64,000 nucleotides of DNA from the NCBI GenBank assembly GCA_013177795.1, contig JABLXY010000003.1, positions 289,244-353,243 on the forward strand. Reading direction: 5' to 3'. The first letter of the stretch is position 1. Every line of letters begins with the position of its first letter. The stretch is from Syntrophaceae bacterium. Its GTDB lineage: Bacteria > Desulfobacterota > Syntrophia > Syntrophales > UBA2192. The notes beneath the pieces are model-generated. The model made no database searches. It was not told where the DNA came from and was given only the letters and a program-made list of their open reading frames with translations. Both the position numbers and the translations under genes were made by a program. This document shows, piece by piece, positions 25,988-34,331 of this stretch.

Positions 25988-28006
25988 ATGGCAAGGGGCA
26001 CAGGGCGCAAGGCAAAAGGCAAAGACCGGATCATCCTGGCCGTCCTGGCGGCTCTGCTGCTGTTTGTTTCGCCCGTGCAGGCGGCGGAGCAGTTCATCAC
26101 GCTGACCTACCACGACATCCCCGAGACGCCCGTCGAGAAAGACGACATCTCGCAGAAGGACTTCATCAACCAGATCGAATACCTGAGAAGCCACGGGTTT
26201 GCCTTCGTGAGCCCGGCGGACATCCTTGCGGCCTCGCGGGGCGAGAGGCCGCTGCCCGAAAAAGCCGTCCTCATCACGTTCGACGACGCCTACGAGAGCT
26301 TCTACCGGTTCGTCTTCCCGGTCCTGCGCCTCTACAACATCCCTGCGGTGCTTTCCGTCGTCACCTCGTGGATCGATAACCCCGAGACCTCGGCCTACAA
26401 GTCGAAGCGGTTCATGAGCTGGCCGCAGATCCGCGAGGTGGCGGACTCGGGCCTCGTGACGGTGGCCTCCCACAGCAGCCGCCTGCATCGATTGCTGCAG
26501 GTCAACCCCGTGGGCAACATCGAGCCCGCGCCGGCGGCGTTCCTGTATTTCCCCGAAAAGGGGCGCTACGAGACGGAGGCCGAGTTTCGCGCCCGCATCC
26601 GCGAGGACCTGGCCGCGAGCATCGACACGCTGACGGCGAAGCTGGGACGCAGGCCCACCATCCTCACCTGGCCCTATGGCAGCTACAACGAGATCGGCGT
26701 CGAGGAGGCGAAGAAGCTCGGCTTCGAGATGATCCTCACGCTCGACGACGGCTATTCCAGCATCCGCCGCCTCGACCGGGTCAACCGCTACTACCTCGAG
26801 ACGCACCTCGACTGGCTTGCGGCATTCAAGGATGCGCTGAAGCGCGGCCTGCGGGAGGACTTCCGCATCCGGGGCGTCCAGGTCGACCTCGACCTCATCG
26901 TCAGCAAGAACTCCATGGAGGAGAGCAACCGCAACCTCGGGCTGTTGCTCGACCGGCTCGTCCGGATGGGCGTCAACACCGTGTTCCTCCAGGGTTTCTG
27001 TGACGTGGGCGCCACGGGCAACGTGAAGTCCCTCTACTTTGCCAACTCGGTGCTGCCCGTCGACCTGGATTTCCTGAGCCACGCCGTGAACCGCATCCGC
27101 TCGCGGGAGATGAAGGTCTTCGTGTGGATGCCGGCGCTGGCCTACGAGCTGCCCGAGACGGCGCTCAACGAGGAACTCAAGGTCCGGGAATGGAAGGGCG
27201 ACAGGCCCGGGGTGACCTCGTCGTGGTACCGCAGGCTCTCGCCCTTCGACCCCCGGAGCCTGGAGGCGGCGAAGAAAATCTTCTCCGACCTGGCGGCCCG
27301 CGTGCAGTTCGACGGGATCCTGATCCAGGACGATGCCTACCTGGCCGAGACGGAGGACTTCCACCCCGCTGCAATCGAGGCCTTCCGCAGGCGCTACGGC
27401 GTATCCCCCGACCCGCAGGCCCTGAAGGCGGACAGGGAGCTCGGAGCGAAGTGGGTCGCCTTCAAGACGGAGGCCCTCGACCTCCACGTCGACGAACTCG
27501 TCAGGACCGTCCGGGCCTACCGCCCGGGCGCTGCCGTCGGCCGCAACCTCTATAGCTCCGTGGTCACGAACCCCGAAGCGACGCGGTGGTTCGCCCAGGA
27601 CCTGCGGCGTTACCTCGAGAGATACGACTACACGGTCATCATGGCCTACGCCGCCATGGAGGGCCAAACGGACAGGCGCGCCTGGTACCGCGAGCTCTTC
27701 CGGGCCGCCGGGGGCATCAATGCCGCCGACCGGCTGGTCTTCAAGCTGCAGGCCTACGACTGGAAGAGGGGGACCTGGCTGGGCGACGCGGCGCTCAAGG
27801 ACGACCTGACGTTCCTGCTCGCCCTGGGCGTGCGGCACGTGGCGTACTACCCCGACAACGTGTACCTCAACAGGCCCGATGCCGACACGATCGCCTCGAT
27901 CCTCTCGGCCCGGGACGAGGTGAAGCGGAAGGAGTCTCCGCCGGCCATTGCGCCGGAGGGGGCCCTCGAGAGGCTGTTCAGGAAGCTGTTCAGCCCGAAT
28001 CCATAA
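25988..28006 (+). CDS. pgaB: PgaB, PNAG de-N-acetylase
   Basis: Periplasmic PNAG deacetylase/glycosidase, 672 residues, the same as E. coli PgaB. The signal segment is IILAVLAALLLFVSPVQAAE, without the lipobox Cys of E. coli PgaB. The CE4 polysaccharide deacetylase domain (about 35-310) shows LTYHDIPETP, ITFDDAYESFYRF, VASHSSRLH and TWPYGSYN, providing the Asp-Asp and metal His ligands. The C-terminal TIM-barrel domain (about 315-640) has DGILIQDDAYLAETEDFHP. The ATG at 25988 directly follows the pgaA stop; a longer in-frame extension would overlap pgaA. Its first codons consist of a GGCA/AGGC-rich phrase also seen in noncoding DNA near 6411. Confidence 0.92.
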   Translation: MARGTGRKAKGKDRIILAVLAALLLFVSPVQAAEQFITLTYHDIPETPVEKDDISQKDFINQIEYLRSHGFAFVSPADILAASRGERPLPEKAVLITFDDAYESFYRFVFPVLRLYNIPAVLSVVTSWIDNPETSAYKSKRFMSWPQIREVADSGLVTVASHSSRLHRLLQVNPVGNIEPAPAAFLYFPEKGRYETEAEFRARIREDLAASIDTLTAKLGRRPTILTWPYGSYNEIGVEEAKKLGFEMILTLDDGYSSIRRLDRVNRYYLETHLDWLAAFKDALKRGLREDFRIRGVQVDLDLIVSKNSMEESNRNLGLLLDRLVRMGVNTVFLQGFCDVGATGNVKSLYFANSVLPVDLDFLSHAVNRIRSREMKVFVWMPALAYELPETALNEELKVREWKGDRPGVTSSWYRRLSPFDPRSLEAAKKIFSDLAARVQFDGILIQDDAYLAETEDFHPAAIEAFRRRYGVSPDPQALKADRELGAKWVAFKTEALDLHVDELVRTVRAYRPGAAVGRNLYSSVVTNPEATRWFAQDLRRYLERYDYTVIMAYAAMEGQTDRRAWYRELFRAAGGINAADRLVFKLQAYDWKRGTWLGDAALKDDLTFLLALGVRHVAYYPDNVYLNRPDADTIASILSARDEVKRKESPPAIAPEGALERLFRKLFSPNP

Positions 28007-28072
28007 CCGGTATCCACAGCAGCGCCAGCGGGGAGGGACCCGGCAGCACACCCTGCCCCGCCGACACGGGAC

Positions 28073-29389
28073 ATGACCATATACGAGATCATCGGGCTCT
28101 TCGTCTTCCTCTACCCGCTCTACATGAGCATCGTGTGGATGATCGGGGGCATCCTCTTCAGCCTCCGCCGCGAGGGCAGGGCGGAGCCTCGGCTGGAGGT
28201 CTGGCCCTATTTCACCGTCATCGTCCCCGGCCACAACGAGGAGCAGGTCATCGAGGAGACGGTCCTGAACCTCAGGGACCTCAACTACCCCAACTACGAG
28301 GTCATCGTCGTCAACGACGGCAGCACCGACGGCACGCGGCAGATCCTCGACCGTCTCGTGGCGGAACACCCGGGGTGGCTGCGGATCATCCACCTGGAGC
28401 CCAACAGCGGCAAGTCCAAGGCCCTCAACGCGGGCATCCTCGTGAGCCGAGGCGAGTTCATCCTCACGATCGACGCGGACTGCCTCGTCGACAAGGACGT
28501 GCTCAAGTGGATGGCCCATCACCTGGCGAACTTCCCCCGCGTGGGGGCCGTGACGGGCAACCCGCGGGTGCGCAACCGCACCTCGCTGCTGGCGAAGATC
28601 CAGGTCGGCGAGTACTCCAACATCATCGGGCTCATCAAACGCACCCAGCGCATCCTCGGGAAGGTCCTCACCGTCTCCGGCGTGATCGCGGCCTACCGCA
28701 AGAGCGCCGTCATCGAGTGCGGCCTCTTCGACAGCGACACCGTCACCGAGGACATCGACATCACCTGGAAGCTGCAGCGCAAGTTCTGGGACATCCGCTA
28801 CGAGCCCCGGGCCCTGTGCTGGATCCTCGTCCCCGAGACCCTCAAGGGCCTCTGGCGGCAGCGGGTGCGCTGGGCGCAGGGCGGGGTCGAGGTGCTGCGC
28901 AAGCATCTCGACATCTGGAAGGACCGCCGGCACCGCCGCCTCGTCCCGGTCTACATCGAGTACGTCCTCGGCATCCTGTGGGCGCACACCTTCATGGCCA
29001 TGGTGTTCCTCTGGCTCTTTTTCGTCGTCATGGACGGCGTGTGCCGCTACGCCCAGGTGCCCCTCTGCGAGCCGGTCATGCAGGTCTACCAGAAGTTCTT
29101 CCTCGGCTGGAACCCCCTGTACCCGCGCTGGTACGGGGCCATCCTGGGGCTGGCGTGCCTGATGACGTTCCTGACGAGCTTCTTCATCGACCTGCGCTAC
29201 GAGAACCGGGCCTTCGTCAGGTACTACTTCTTCGTCATCTGGTACCCCGTGGGGTACTGGATCCTGGCGTCGCTGGCGGCCATCAAGGGCGTCTACAACT
29301 TCACCTTCCGAAGCAAGGAGGTTACGGTCAGATGGAAAAGCCCGGACAGGGGCCTCCACACCCTGAAGTCTTCGTCAAGGACGAAGTGA
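28073..29389 (+). CDS. pgaC: PgaC, PNAG synthase glycosyltransferase
   Basis: Processive family 2 glycosyltransferase that polymerises GlcNAc in the inner membrane; 438 residues against 441 in E. coli. An N-terminal membrane segment (IIGLFVFLYPLYMSIVWMIGG) is followed by the catalytic domain with VIVVNDGSTDGT, TIDADCLVDKD, VTEDIDITWKLQ and QRVRWAQGG, giving the D, DxD, TED and QxxRW motifs. The last third has several membrane helices. The ATG lacks a clear ribosome binding site. In E. coli, c-di-GMP activates the PgaC-PgaD pair. Confidence 0.94.
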   Translation: MTIYEIIGLFVFLYPLYMSIVWMIGGILFSLRREGRAEPRLEVWPYFTVIVPGHNEEQVIEETVLNLRDLNYPNYEVIVVNDGSTDGTRQILDRLVAEHPGWLRIIHLEPNSGKSKALNAGILVSRGEFILTIDADCLVDKDVLKWMAHHLANFPRVGAVTGNPRVRNRTSLLAKIQVGEYSNIIGLIKRTQRILGKVLTVSGVIAAYRKSAVIECGLFDSDTVTEDIDITWKLQRKFWDIRYEPRALCWILVPETLKGLWRQRVRWAQGGVEVLRKHLDIWKDRRHRRLVPVYIEYVLGILWAHTFMAMVFLWLFFVVMDGVCRYAQVPLCEPVMQVYQKFFLGWNPLYPRWYGAILGLACLMTFLTSFFIDLRYENRAFVRYYFFVIWYPVGYWILASLAAIKGVYNFTFRSKEVTVRWKSPDRGLHTLKSSSRTK

Positions 29390-29799
29390 GATCCCCGCTG
29401 CGCCGATTCGTCGAGGACTTCATCACCGTCCTCTGCTGGGGGATCTATCTGTACCTGCTGCTGCCGCTGTTCACCCTGGTGCTGTGGGTCTTCGGCATCC
29501 AGACGATCTACGACCAGATCATCGGGGAGAAGGGGTACGAGGAGCTTGCCCGGCTGCTGCAGAACGGCGGCATCACGGTGTTCGTCATCTTCCTGATCGT
29601 CTCGGGCTGGACCTACTACAACTACCTCTGGTTCCTGCGGCGCGGGGAGAGGCGCGGGGGCCAGGTCCGGATCAGCAGCGACGTGGAGATAGCGGGGCTG
29701 CTCGGGACGGACAGCACAGCCATGGGGGAGATCCGAAAGGCCCGCCGCATGGAGATCCGCGTCGACGGCCCCTTGTACCGAATCACCGCGAAGGAGTAA
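29332..29799 (+). CDS. pgaD: PgaD, PNAG synthase accessory subunit
   Basis: A 155-residue membrane protein with two transmembrane segments (FITVLCWGIYLYLLLPLFTLVLWVFG and ITVFVIFLIVSGWTYYNYLWFL), the PgaD layout; E. coli PgaD has 137 residues. AAGGAGG lies ten bases upstream of the ATG. The gene overlaps pgaC by 58 bases in another frame, a longer overlap than usual, and should be translationally coupled. PgaD stabilises PgaC and shares its c-di-GMP site in E. coli. The hydrophilic tail (ARRMEIRVDGPLYRI) is longer than expected. Confidence 0.85.
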   Translation: MEKPGQGPPHPEVFVKDEVRSPLRRFVEDFITVLCWGIYLYLLLPLFTLVLWVFGIQTIYDQIIGEKGYEELARLLQNGGITVFVIFLIVSGWTYYNYLWFLRRGERRGGQVRISSDVEIAGLLGTDSTAMGEIRKARRMEIRVDGPLYRITAKE

Positions 29800-29832
29800 A
29801 GGTCCGCCTCGCACGGCCGGCCGAAGCGGAAG

Positions 29833-29849
29833 CCCCGCCGCGAGCGGGG
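29833..29849 (+). terminator. Short hairpin after pgaD
   Basis: CCCCGC / GCGGGG stem with a 5-base loop followed by TCTTGC, 33 bases after the pgaD stop. Weak; readthrough to the SGNH gene is possible. Confidence 0.35.
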
Positions 29850-29959
29850 TCTTGCGCGCCCGAAAGCCCGGAGCAGAGGGTTGCCATACAAGCTCTGCCG
29901 ATCCATGGTTTGCGACGCCTGGAAACGATGAACCCAACGAATCCAACCGAGGTTTCCCC

Positions 29960-31087
29960 ATGACCCGCCGCCCGCCGTCCATCGTTACCGAGTTCATTGT
30001 CATGATCATCGCCATCGGCCTTGTCGCCGCGGGGCTCGAGGGCTACCTGCGGGTGACGGCCTCCCCGACGTCGAAGCTCTACGAGGGGATCGAGACCGTC
30101 CCGGACATCGCCGACACCTACTTCAAGCACGTCTTCCTGGAGAAGCACGCCACGAGGGACGCCTGGAACAACGCCAACTACGACCCGCACCTGGGCTGGG
30201 ACTACCAGATTGCGGCCTCGCGCATCCGGGGGCCGCGCAAGACGGGCCCCAAGGCGGCCGGCACGTTCCGGGTCATCACCCTGGGCGACAGCTTCACCTG
30301 GGGCATCGAGGCGGGCGAGGAGGAGCACTTCCCGCACTACCTGGAGACGATCCTCCGGGCCCGGCGGCCGGCGGAGGTCTTCAACATGGGCGTGGGCAGC
30401 TACGGGATCGACCAGATGGTGCTGAAGTACGAGCGGCACGGGCGACCGCTGCGGCCCGACGTGGTTGTCCTGGGGATCTTCCCCCACGACTACGACCGGA
30501 CGCGGCTTTCCTTCTACTCCTATGCGAAGCCCGTTTTCCGCCCCGACGCGAAGACGGGGCTCTATGTGCTCGAGAACGTCCCGGTGCCGCCGCCGCAGGA
30601 GGTCTATGCCTCGCTGAGGAAATCCCTCGACAGCCCCGGCAGCTATGCCTGGGTTTTCGTGAAGAACCGCGTGCGCAAGCTCCTGTCGACCCTGCCGGGG
30701 GGCAGCGGCTATTACGAGGAGACGGACCGGCTCGTGGAATACCTCCTCGCGCGCCTGAAGGGTGAGTTGGACAAGACGGGCACCCGGCTGCTCATCGTCC
30801 ACATCCCCCGCGGGAACGCCTTCGAAAATGCGGAGGCCCTATCGAGGGCGAAGGGCGAGCCCCAGACGGTGCGCCTCCGGGCCCTGTACGCCAAGCTGAA
30901 CATCCCCTTCGTCGACCTGCTCGAGGCCCTCCCGGCGAGGCACAAGACGGCCTCGATCTACAGGGATTTCTACGTCCACCGCCCCGACGGCACCATCGGC
31001 CACTTCACGCCGCGGGGAAACGCCGCGGTCGCGAAGATCATCGCCGAGGCGCTGAGGGAGAAGGGGATGATGAAGAACGGCAGCTGA
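29960..31087 (+). CDS. Membrane-anchored SGNH/GDSL hydrolase
   Basis: A 375-residue protein with one N-terminal membrane anchor (FIVMIIAIGLVAAGLEGYL) and an extracytoplasmic SGNH domain. Block I is LGDSFTWG (catalytic Ser near 114); a Gly block is FNMGVGSYGIDQ; a C-terminal RPDGTIGHFTPRGN supplies the likely Asp and His. Such domains act as esterases or O-acetyltransferases on polysaccharides (AlgX, PatB-like). Its position right after pgaABCD, same strand, suggests a role in modifying PNAG or another surface polymer, but this is inference. The start at 29960 is chosen to place the anchor at the N-terminus. Confidence 0.8.
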   Translation: MTRRPPSIVTEFIVMIIAIGLVAAGLEGYLRVTASPTSKLYEGIETVPDIADTYFKHVFLEKHATRDAWNNANYDPHLGWDYQIAASRIRGPRKTGPKAAGTFRVITLGDSFTWGIEAGEEEHFPHYLETILRARRPAEVFNMGVGSYGIDQMVLKYERHGRPLRPDVVVLGIFPHDYDRTRLSFYSYAKPVFRPDAKTGLYVLENVPVPPPQEVYASLRKSLDSPGSYAWVFVKNRVRKLLSTLPGGSGYYEETDRLVEYLLARLKGELDKTGTRLLIVHIPRGNAFENAEALSRAKGEPQTVRLRALYAKLNIPFVDLLEALPARHKTASIYRDFYVHRPDGTIGHFTPRGNAAVAKIIAEALREKGMMKNGS

Positions 31088-31270
31088 CCGACTGCACGGG
31101 TCCTTCGGCGGGCGGTCCTGCGAATGCGGTGAAAAACGGCTCGACGCCTCTGGAAGAGACCCGTTCCGATTCCTCAAATCAGTCAAGATCAAGCAGAGCA
31201 TTCCCCTTTTTGTCTCCGTTCTTCTGGCCCGGATAGGATCGTCCGAATTGTTTCTCCAGAGAGCCCCACT

Positions 31271-31286
31271 CGGTATCAAATATGCA
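31271..31286 (+). promoter_or_regulatory. Weak sigma-54-like element
   Basis: CGGTATCAAATATGCA keeps GG-N10-GC and TGCA but not the TGGCAC box; 42 bases upstream of the lipoprotein start. Could equally be chance. Confidence 0.2.
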
Positions 31287-31327
31287 ATAGGTAACCGGGC
31301 AACGACCGCTCTATAAGGAGAAAAAGG

Positions 31328-32944
31328 ATGGCAACAGGCAAAGAACGCGAACGGGGGTTTCTGTCGGGGAAATTGGCAAAGAGGCTATGGGCCGTGATCC
31401 TGCCGGTCCTGCTGGCATCCTGCGGCGGCGGAAGCGATCCGGTGCCCAGTTTCCTGGTGGGAGGAACAGTCAGCGGTCTGGCCGGGAGCGGACTGGTGCT
31501 GCAGAACAACGGGACGGGCGATTTGAGTGTTGCGGCCGACGGCACGTTCACCTTTGCCGCCCGGGTGGCCAGCGGCGGTACGTACGCCGTGACTGTGAAC
31601 ACACAGCCGTCCGGCCCCTCGCAGACCTGCACGGTCACAAACGGCAGCGGGACCGTCTCCGGGTCCGATGTGACCAACGTGGCCGTTGTCTGTTCGACCA
31701 ACACCTACGCGGTCCGCGCCGCGGTCAGCGGCCTGACGGGCAGCGGGCTCGTGCTGCAGAACAACGCGGGGGACGACCTGAGCATCACGGCCGACGGAAT
31801 CCATGTCTTCACGATCCCGGTGGCCAGCGGGGCCGCCTACGCCGTCACCGTGAAGACGCAGCCGACGGGCCCCATGCAGACCTGCACGGTCACCGGAGGC
31901 ACCGGCACGGTCGCCGGCACGGATGTAACCGCCTCCGTCCAGTGTGCTGCCGCCTACGTGCTTCCCACAACGGCCACCGACGTGAGCCTGCCGGCGGGCA
32001 GCGTGCTGGTCGACGGCAGCAGGGCCTACCTCATCGCGGGGACGGACTTCAAGGTGGTCGATGTCAGCGATCCGCTCAACCCCTCCGTCCTCGGGACCGT
32101 CGCCCATGGGTTCACCGACCTGCGCGTCGAAGCCCAGGCCATCCACGACAACATCGTCTGGTGCGTGCGGTCATCGTCCGGCGGATCTGGAGCGGCCACG
32201 TACGTATTCGGCGTCGATGTCAGCAACCCGGCGAACCCCTCCGTTCGGGGTTCTCTGACCCTGCAGGCGGCGACTTCGCTGCTCTCCACATCTTCGCTGA
32301 TCTACGAGGGGTACTGGCTCGTGCACGACTACAGCCGCAACCTGATCTACGTCATTAACATCAGCAACCCGGACGCGCCGTCCGTCTACAGCCAGTGGGC
32401 GGTCCCCAACATGGTCAACGGCGGCCCGGGCCGGATGATGGTCGACGGGAACCTGCTGTACCTCACCTGCGGAGAAAACGGCACGTTGAGGATTTACAAT
32501 CTGGCGAACCTGACTGCCGTGAGCGAGCTCGGCTCCGTCTCGACCGCGAACGAGACCTACGGCAACGCGGTCAAGATCGGGTCCTACGTGTATGTCATTG
32601 CCGGCACGTCGATGCGGATCATCGACGTATCCAACCCTGCGGCCCCGACCACCGCCGGAAGCGCGGTCGTGAACAACGGGACGGACCTCCGGGCGAGAAA
32701 CGGAAAGCTGTTCCTGTTCGAGTGGAGCACGCCGACCGTTCGAGTCTATTCGCTGGCAAACCCCGTGGCTCCCGTGGTGGAGACCTCCTCGACCGTCACC
32801 TTTTCCGGCCCCACCGCCACATTGAACATCTCGCCGATGACGTGGGCCAGTGCCGGCTGGGTCGGGAACCATCTGGTCGGCATGACGTACGGGAGCGCCT
32901 CTGCGTATCACGGGGCGAGGGCGCTGGACTTCACGGTGAATTGA
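31328..32944 (+). CDS. Surface lipoprotein with tandem repeats and LVIVD-type beta-propeller
   Basis: A 538-residue probable lipoprotein: hydrophobic segment then lipobox LLASC, acylated Cys near residue 32. Two near-identical repeats follow at about 46-122 and 132-206 (each with SGL-GSGLVLQNN, TYAVTV-TQP and QTCTVT, and a C-terminal Cys). The remainder has at least six LVIVD-like units such as FKVVDVSDPLNPSVLGTV and MRIIDVSNPAAPTTAGSA, predicting a beta-propeller. ATAAGGAG precedes the ATG. These repeats are common in surface proteins with binding roles; the ligand is unknown. Confidence 0.8.
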   Translation: MATGKERERGFLSGKLAKRLWAVILPVLLASCGGGSDPVPSFLVGGTVSGLAGSGLVLQNNGTGDLSVAADGTFTFAARVASGGTYAVTVNTQPSGPSQTCTVTNGSGTVSGSDVTNVAVVCSTNTYAVRAAVSGLTGSGLVLQNNAGDDLSITADGIHVFTIPVASGAAYAVTVKTQPTGPMQTCTVTGGTGTVAGTDVTASVQCAAAYVLPTTATDVSLPAGSVLVDGSRAYLIAGTDFKVVDVSDPLNPSVLGTVAHGFTDLRVEAQAIHDNIVWCVRSSSGGSGAATYVFGVDVSNPANPSVRGSLTLQAATSLLSTSSLIYEGYWLVHDYSRNLIYVINISNPDAPSVYSQWAVPNMVNGGPGRMMVDGNLLYLTCGENGTLRIYNLANLTAVSELGSVSTANETYGNAVKIGSYVYVIAGTSMRIIDVSNPAAPTTAGSAVVNNGTDLRARNGKLFLFEWSTPTVRVYSLANPVAPVVETSSTVTFSGPTATLNISPMTWASAGWVGNHLVGMTYGSASAYHGARALDFTVN

Positions 32945-33318
32945 GCACTCGGCCATGACCCGGGGTCCCTCGAGAAGTGGATGACGGAAAGCGGCGGCGA
33001 AAAAGGCCGGGAACAACCAGCGGCAGACGGGAATCCCCCTGCCGGCTTCTGGGTGCCGACGCCCACAACCCAGTCCCCGCCCGGCGCCTCGGTCTCCGTC
33101 CAGCATCGCAGGGAGCTGATCCGGTCGTTCCGCCCGGCCTGCGAGAGGTCCGGGTAGTCGCCCGGGCAAAGGGGCCCGAGCATCCTGCCCTTCCATTCGG
33201 CATGCTCGTAGAACTCGCACCGGAGGTTGTCCCCCACCTTGATGGAGGAGATGGCGTCGTTGATGTTCGATCCGACGTGGGGAACGGCGATGCGGGATGG
33301 ACGGCAAGAGACAGTCAC
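32908..33318 (-). pseudogene. Beta/gamma-crystallin-like gene remnant
   Basis: A 136-residue frame (GTG start) whose residues 15-72 resemble a beta/gamma-crystallin or peptidase-inhibitor I36 domain: NINDAISSIKV, then EFYEHAEWKG, GDYPDLS, and NDRISSLRCW. Only one full Greek-key motif and the tail of another are present, and no signal peptide precedes it. The C-terminal half is unrelated and runs antisense into the lipoprotein gene. It looks like a truncated gene rather than a functional one, though a short intact protein cannot be excluded. Confidence 0.4.
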
Positions 33319-33384
33319 CGCCCGGCGGTCATTACGGCCGAACGGTGAAAAACAGCGCGCGCCGCGAGGGACAACAGCGACAGG

Positions 33385-34185
33385 TCAATCCTGCAGGCGC
33401 CGGCGGAAGACGTCGGCGATCTCCTTTCTCTCGCCGCTTTTCCTTCCGTAATAGTCGAGGATCCTCAGGTTCAGCTCTGCGAAATTCACGGGCTTCACGA
33501 GGTACCCCTCGATGCCGAATTTCGCGCAGGCCAGGACATCCTCCTTCGAATCGAGGCTGCTGACGACGATCAGGGCCGTCGTCGAGTCCTCCTTGCGGAT
33601 TTCCCTGATCAGGTTGTAGCCGCTCTTGAAGGGCAGCATGAGATCCGTGATGACGATGTCCGGCTTGAACTCCCGGTATTTCTGGGAGGCGATCTCCCCG
33701 TCCTCCGCGAAGACCTTGTCGAAAACCCGGTCCGAGAGCCGGTTTTCGTAAAGCTTCCTCTCGACCTTGTTGTCCTCGACGACCAGGATCTTCAGCTTCT
33801 CCGGGACCCGCGGCTTTGCGCCTGCCAGGATCGGGTTGAGAATGGCCAGGAATTCCTCCGGCGTGAAGGGCTTCTGGATGTAATCCGCGGCGCCCATTTT
33901 CATGCACTCGACGGCGAGTTTCACGTCGGCCATGCCCGTGACCATGAGGCACACCGTGTGCGGTGCCGTCTCCCGGATCTTCTTCAGGAGATCCTTTCCG
34001 TTCATCCCGGGCATGTTGACGTCGATGAGCGCGAGGTCGAAGACCTGCCCCGCCTCCAGGGCCTCGACCGCGTTCAGGGGATCCGGGTCGAGCCGGACGT
34101 CCGTGATGCCCGCCATCTGCAGGCACCGTTTCATGCTGTCCAGGAAATCCTGCTCGTCGTCGATCACGATCACGGAGTGATTCAT
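33385..34185 (-). CDS. Response regulator with two receiver domains
   Basis: A 266-residue protein made of two CheY-like receivers and no output domain. Receiver 1 (about 4-120) has IDDE, phospho-acceptor Asp55 in LIDVNMPG, Thr84 and Lys105 in KPF. Receiver 2 (about 131-250) has VEDN, Asp181 in ITDLMLPF, a Ser pair at 209-210 and Lys231 in KPV. All key residues are present, so both may be phosphorylated. Proteins like this act as phosphorelay intermediates or signalling scaffolds. No kinase gene is adjacent. A sigma-54 promoter lies about 95 bases upstream on the same strand. Confidence 0.92.
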   Translation of the reverse strand: MNHSVIVIDDEQDFLDSMKRCLQMAGITDVRLDPDPLNAVEALEAGQVFDLALIDVNMPGMNGKDLLKKIRETAPHTVCLMVTGMADVKLAVECMKMGAADYIQKPFTPEEFLAILNPILAGAKPRVPEKLKILVVEDNKVERKLYENRLSDRVFDKVFAEDGEIASQKYREFKPDIVITDLMLPFKSGYNLIREIRKEDSTTALIVVSSLDSKEDVLACAKFGIEGYLVKPVNFAELNLRILDYYGRKSGERKEIADVFRRRLQD

Positions 34186-34279
34186 GGCCTGTGGTCTTTC
34201 GCGTCTGATTTGGATTTGCGGCGGCAGTCGCCGGGTTCCGAGCCCCGAGCGACACGATTCCCGTTATTTATTGTGCGGT

Positions 34280-34295
34280 TGCAAGTCCCGGGCCA
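34280..34295 (-). promoter_or_regulatory. Sigma-54 promoter of the double-receiver gene
   Basis: On the minus strand TGGCCCGGGACTTGCA: TGGC-CCG and TTGCA with the 10-base GG-GC spacing, one mismatch to TGGCACG-N4-TTGCA. It lies 95-110 bases before the start codon in the intergenic gap between two minus-strand genes. Confidence 0.7.
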
Positions 34296-34331
34296 TTTTG
34301 CAAAGAGGCACGCGGGCCGGGATGCCGGGCG

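Noticed and set aside
25970-29359. 1129-residue minus-strand open frame opposite pgaB and pgaC
   Set aside because: Shadow of the pga genes; His/Asp/Gly/Arg-rich composition without domains.
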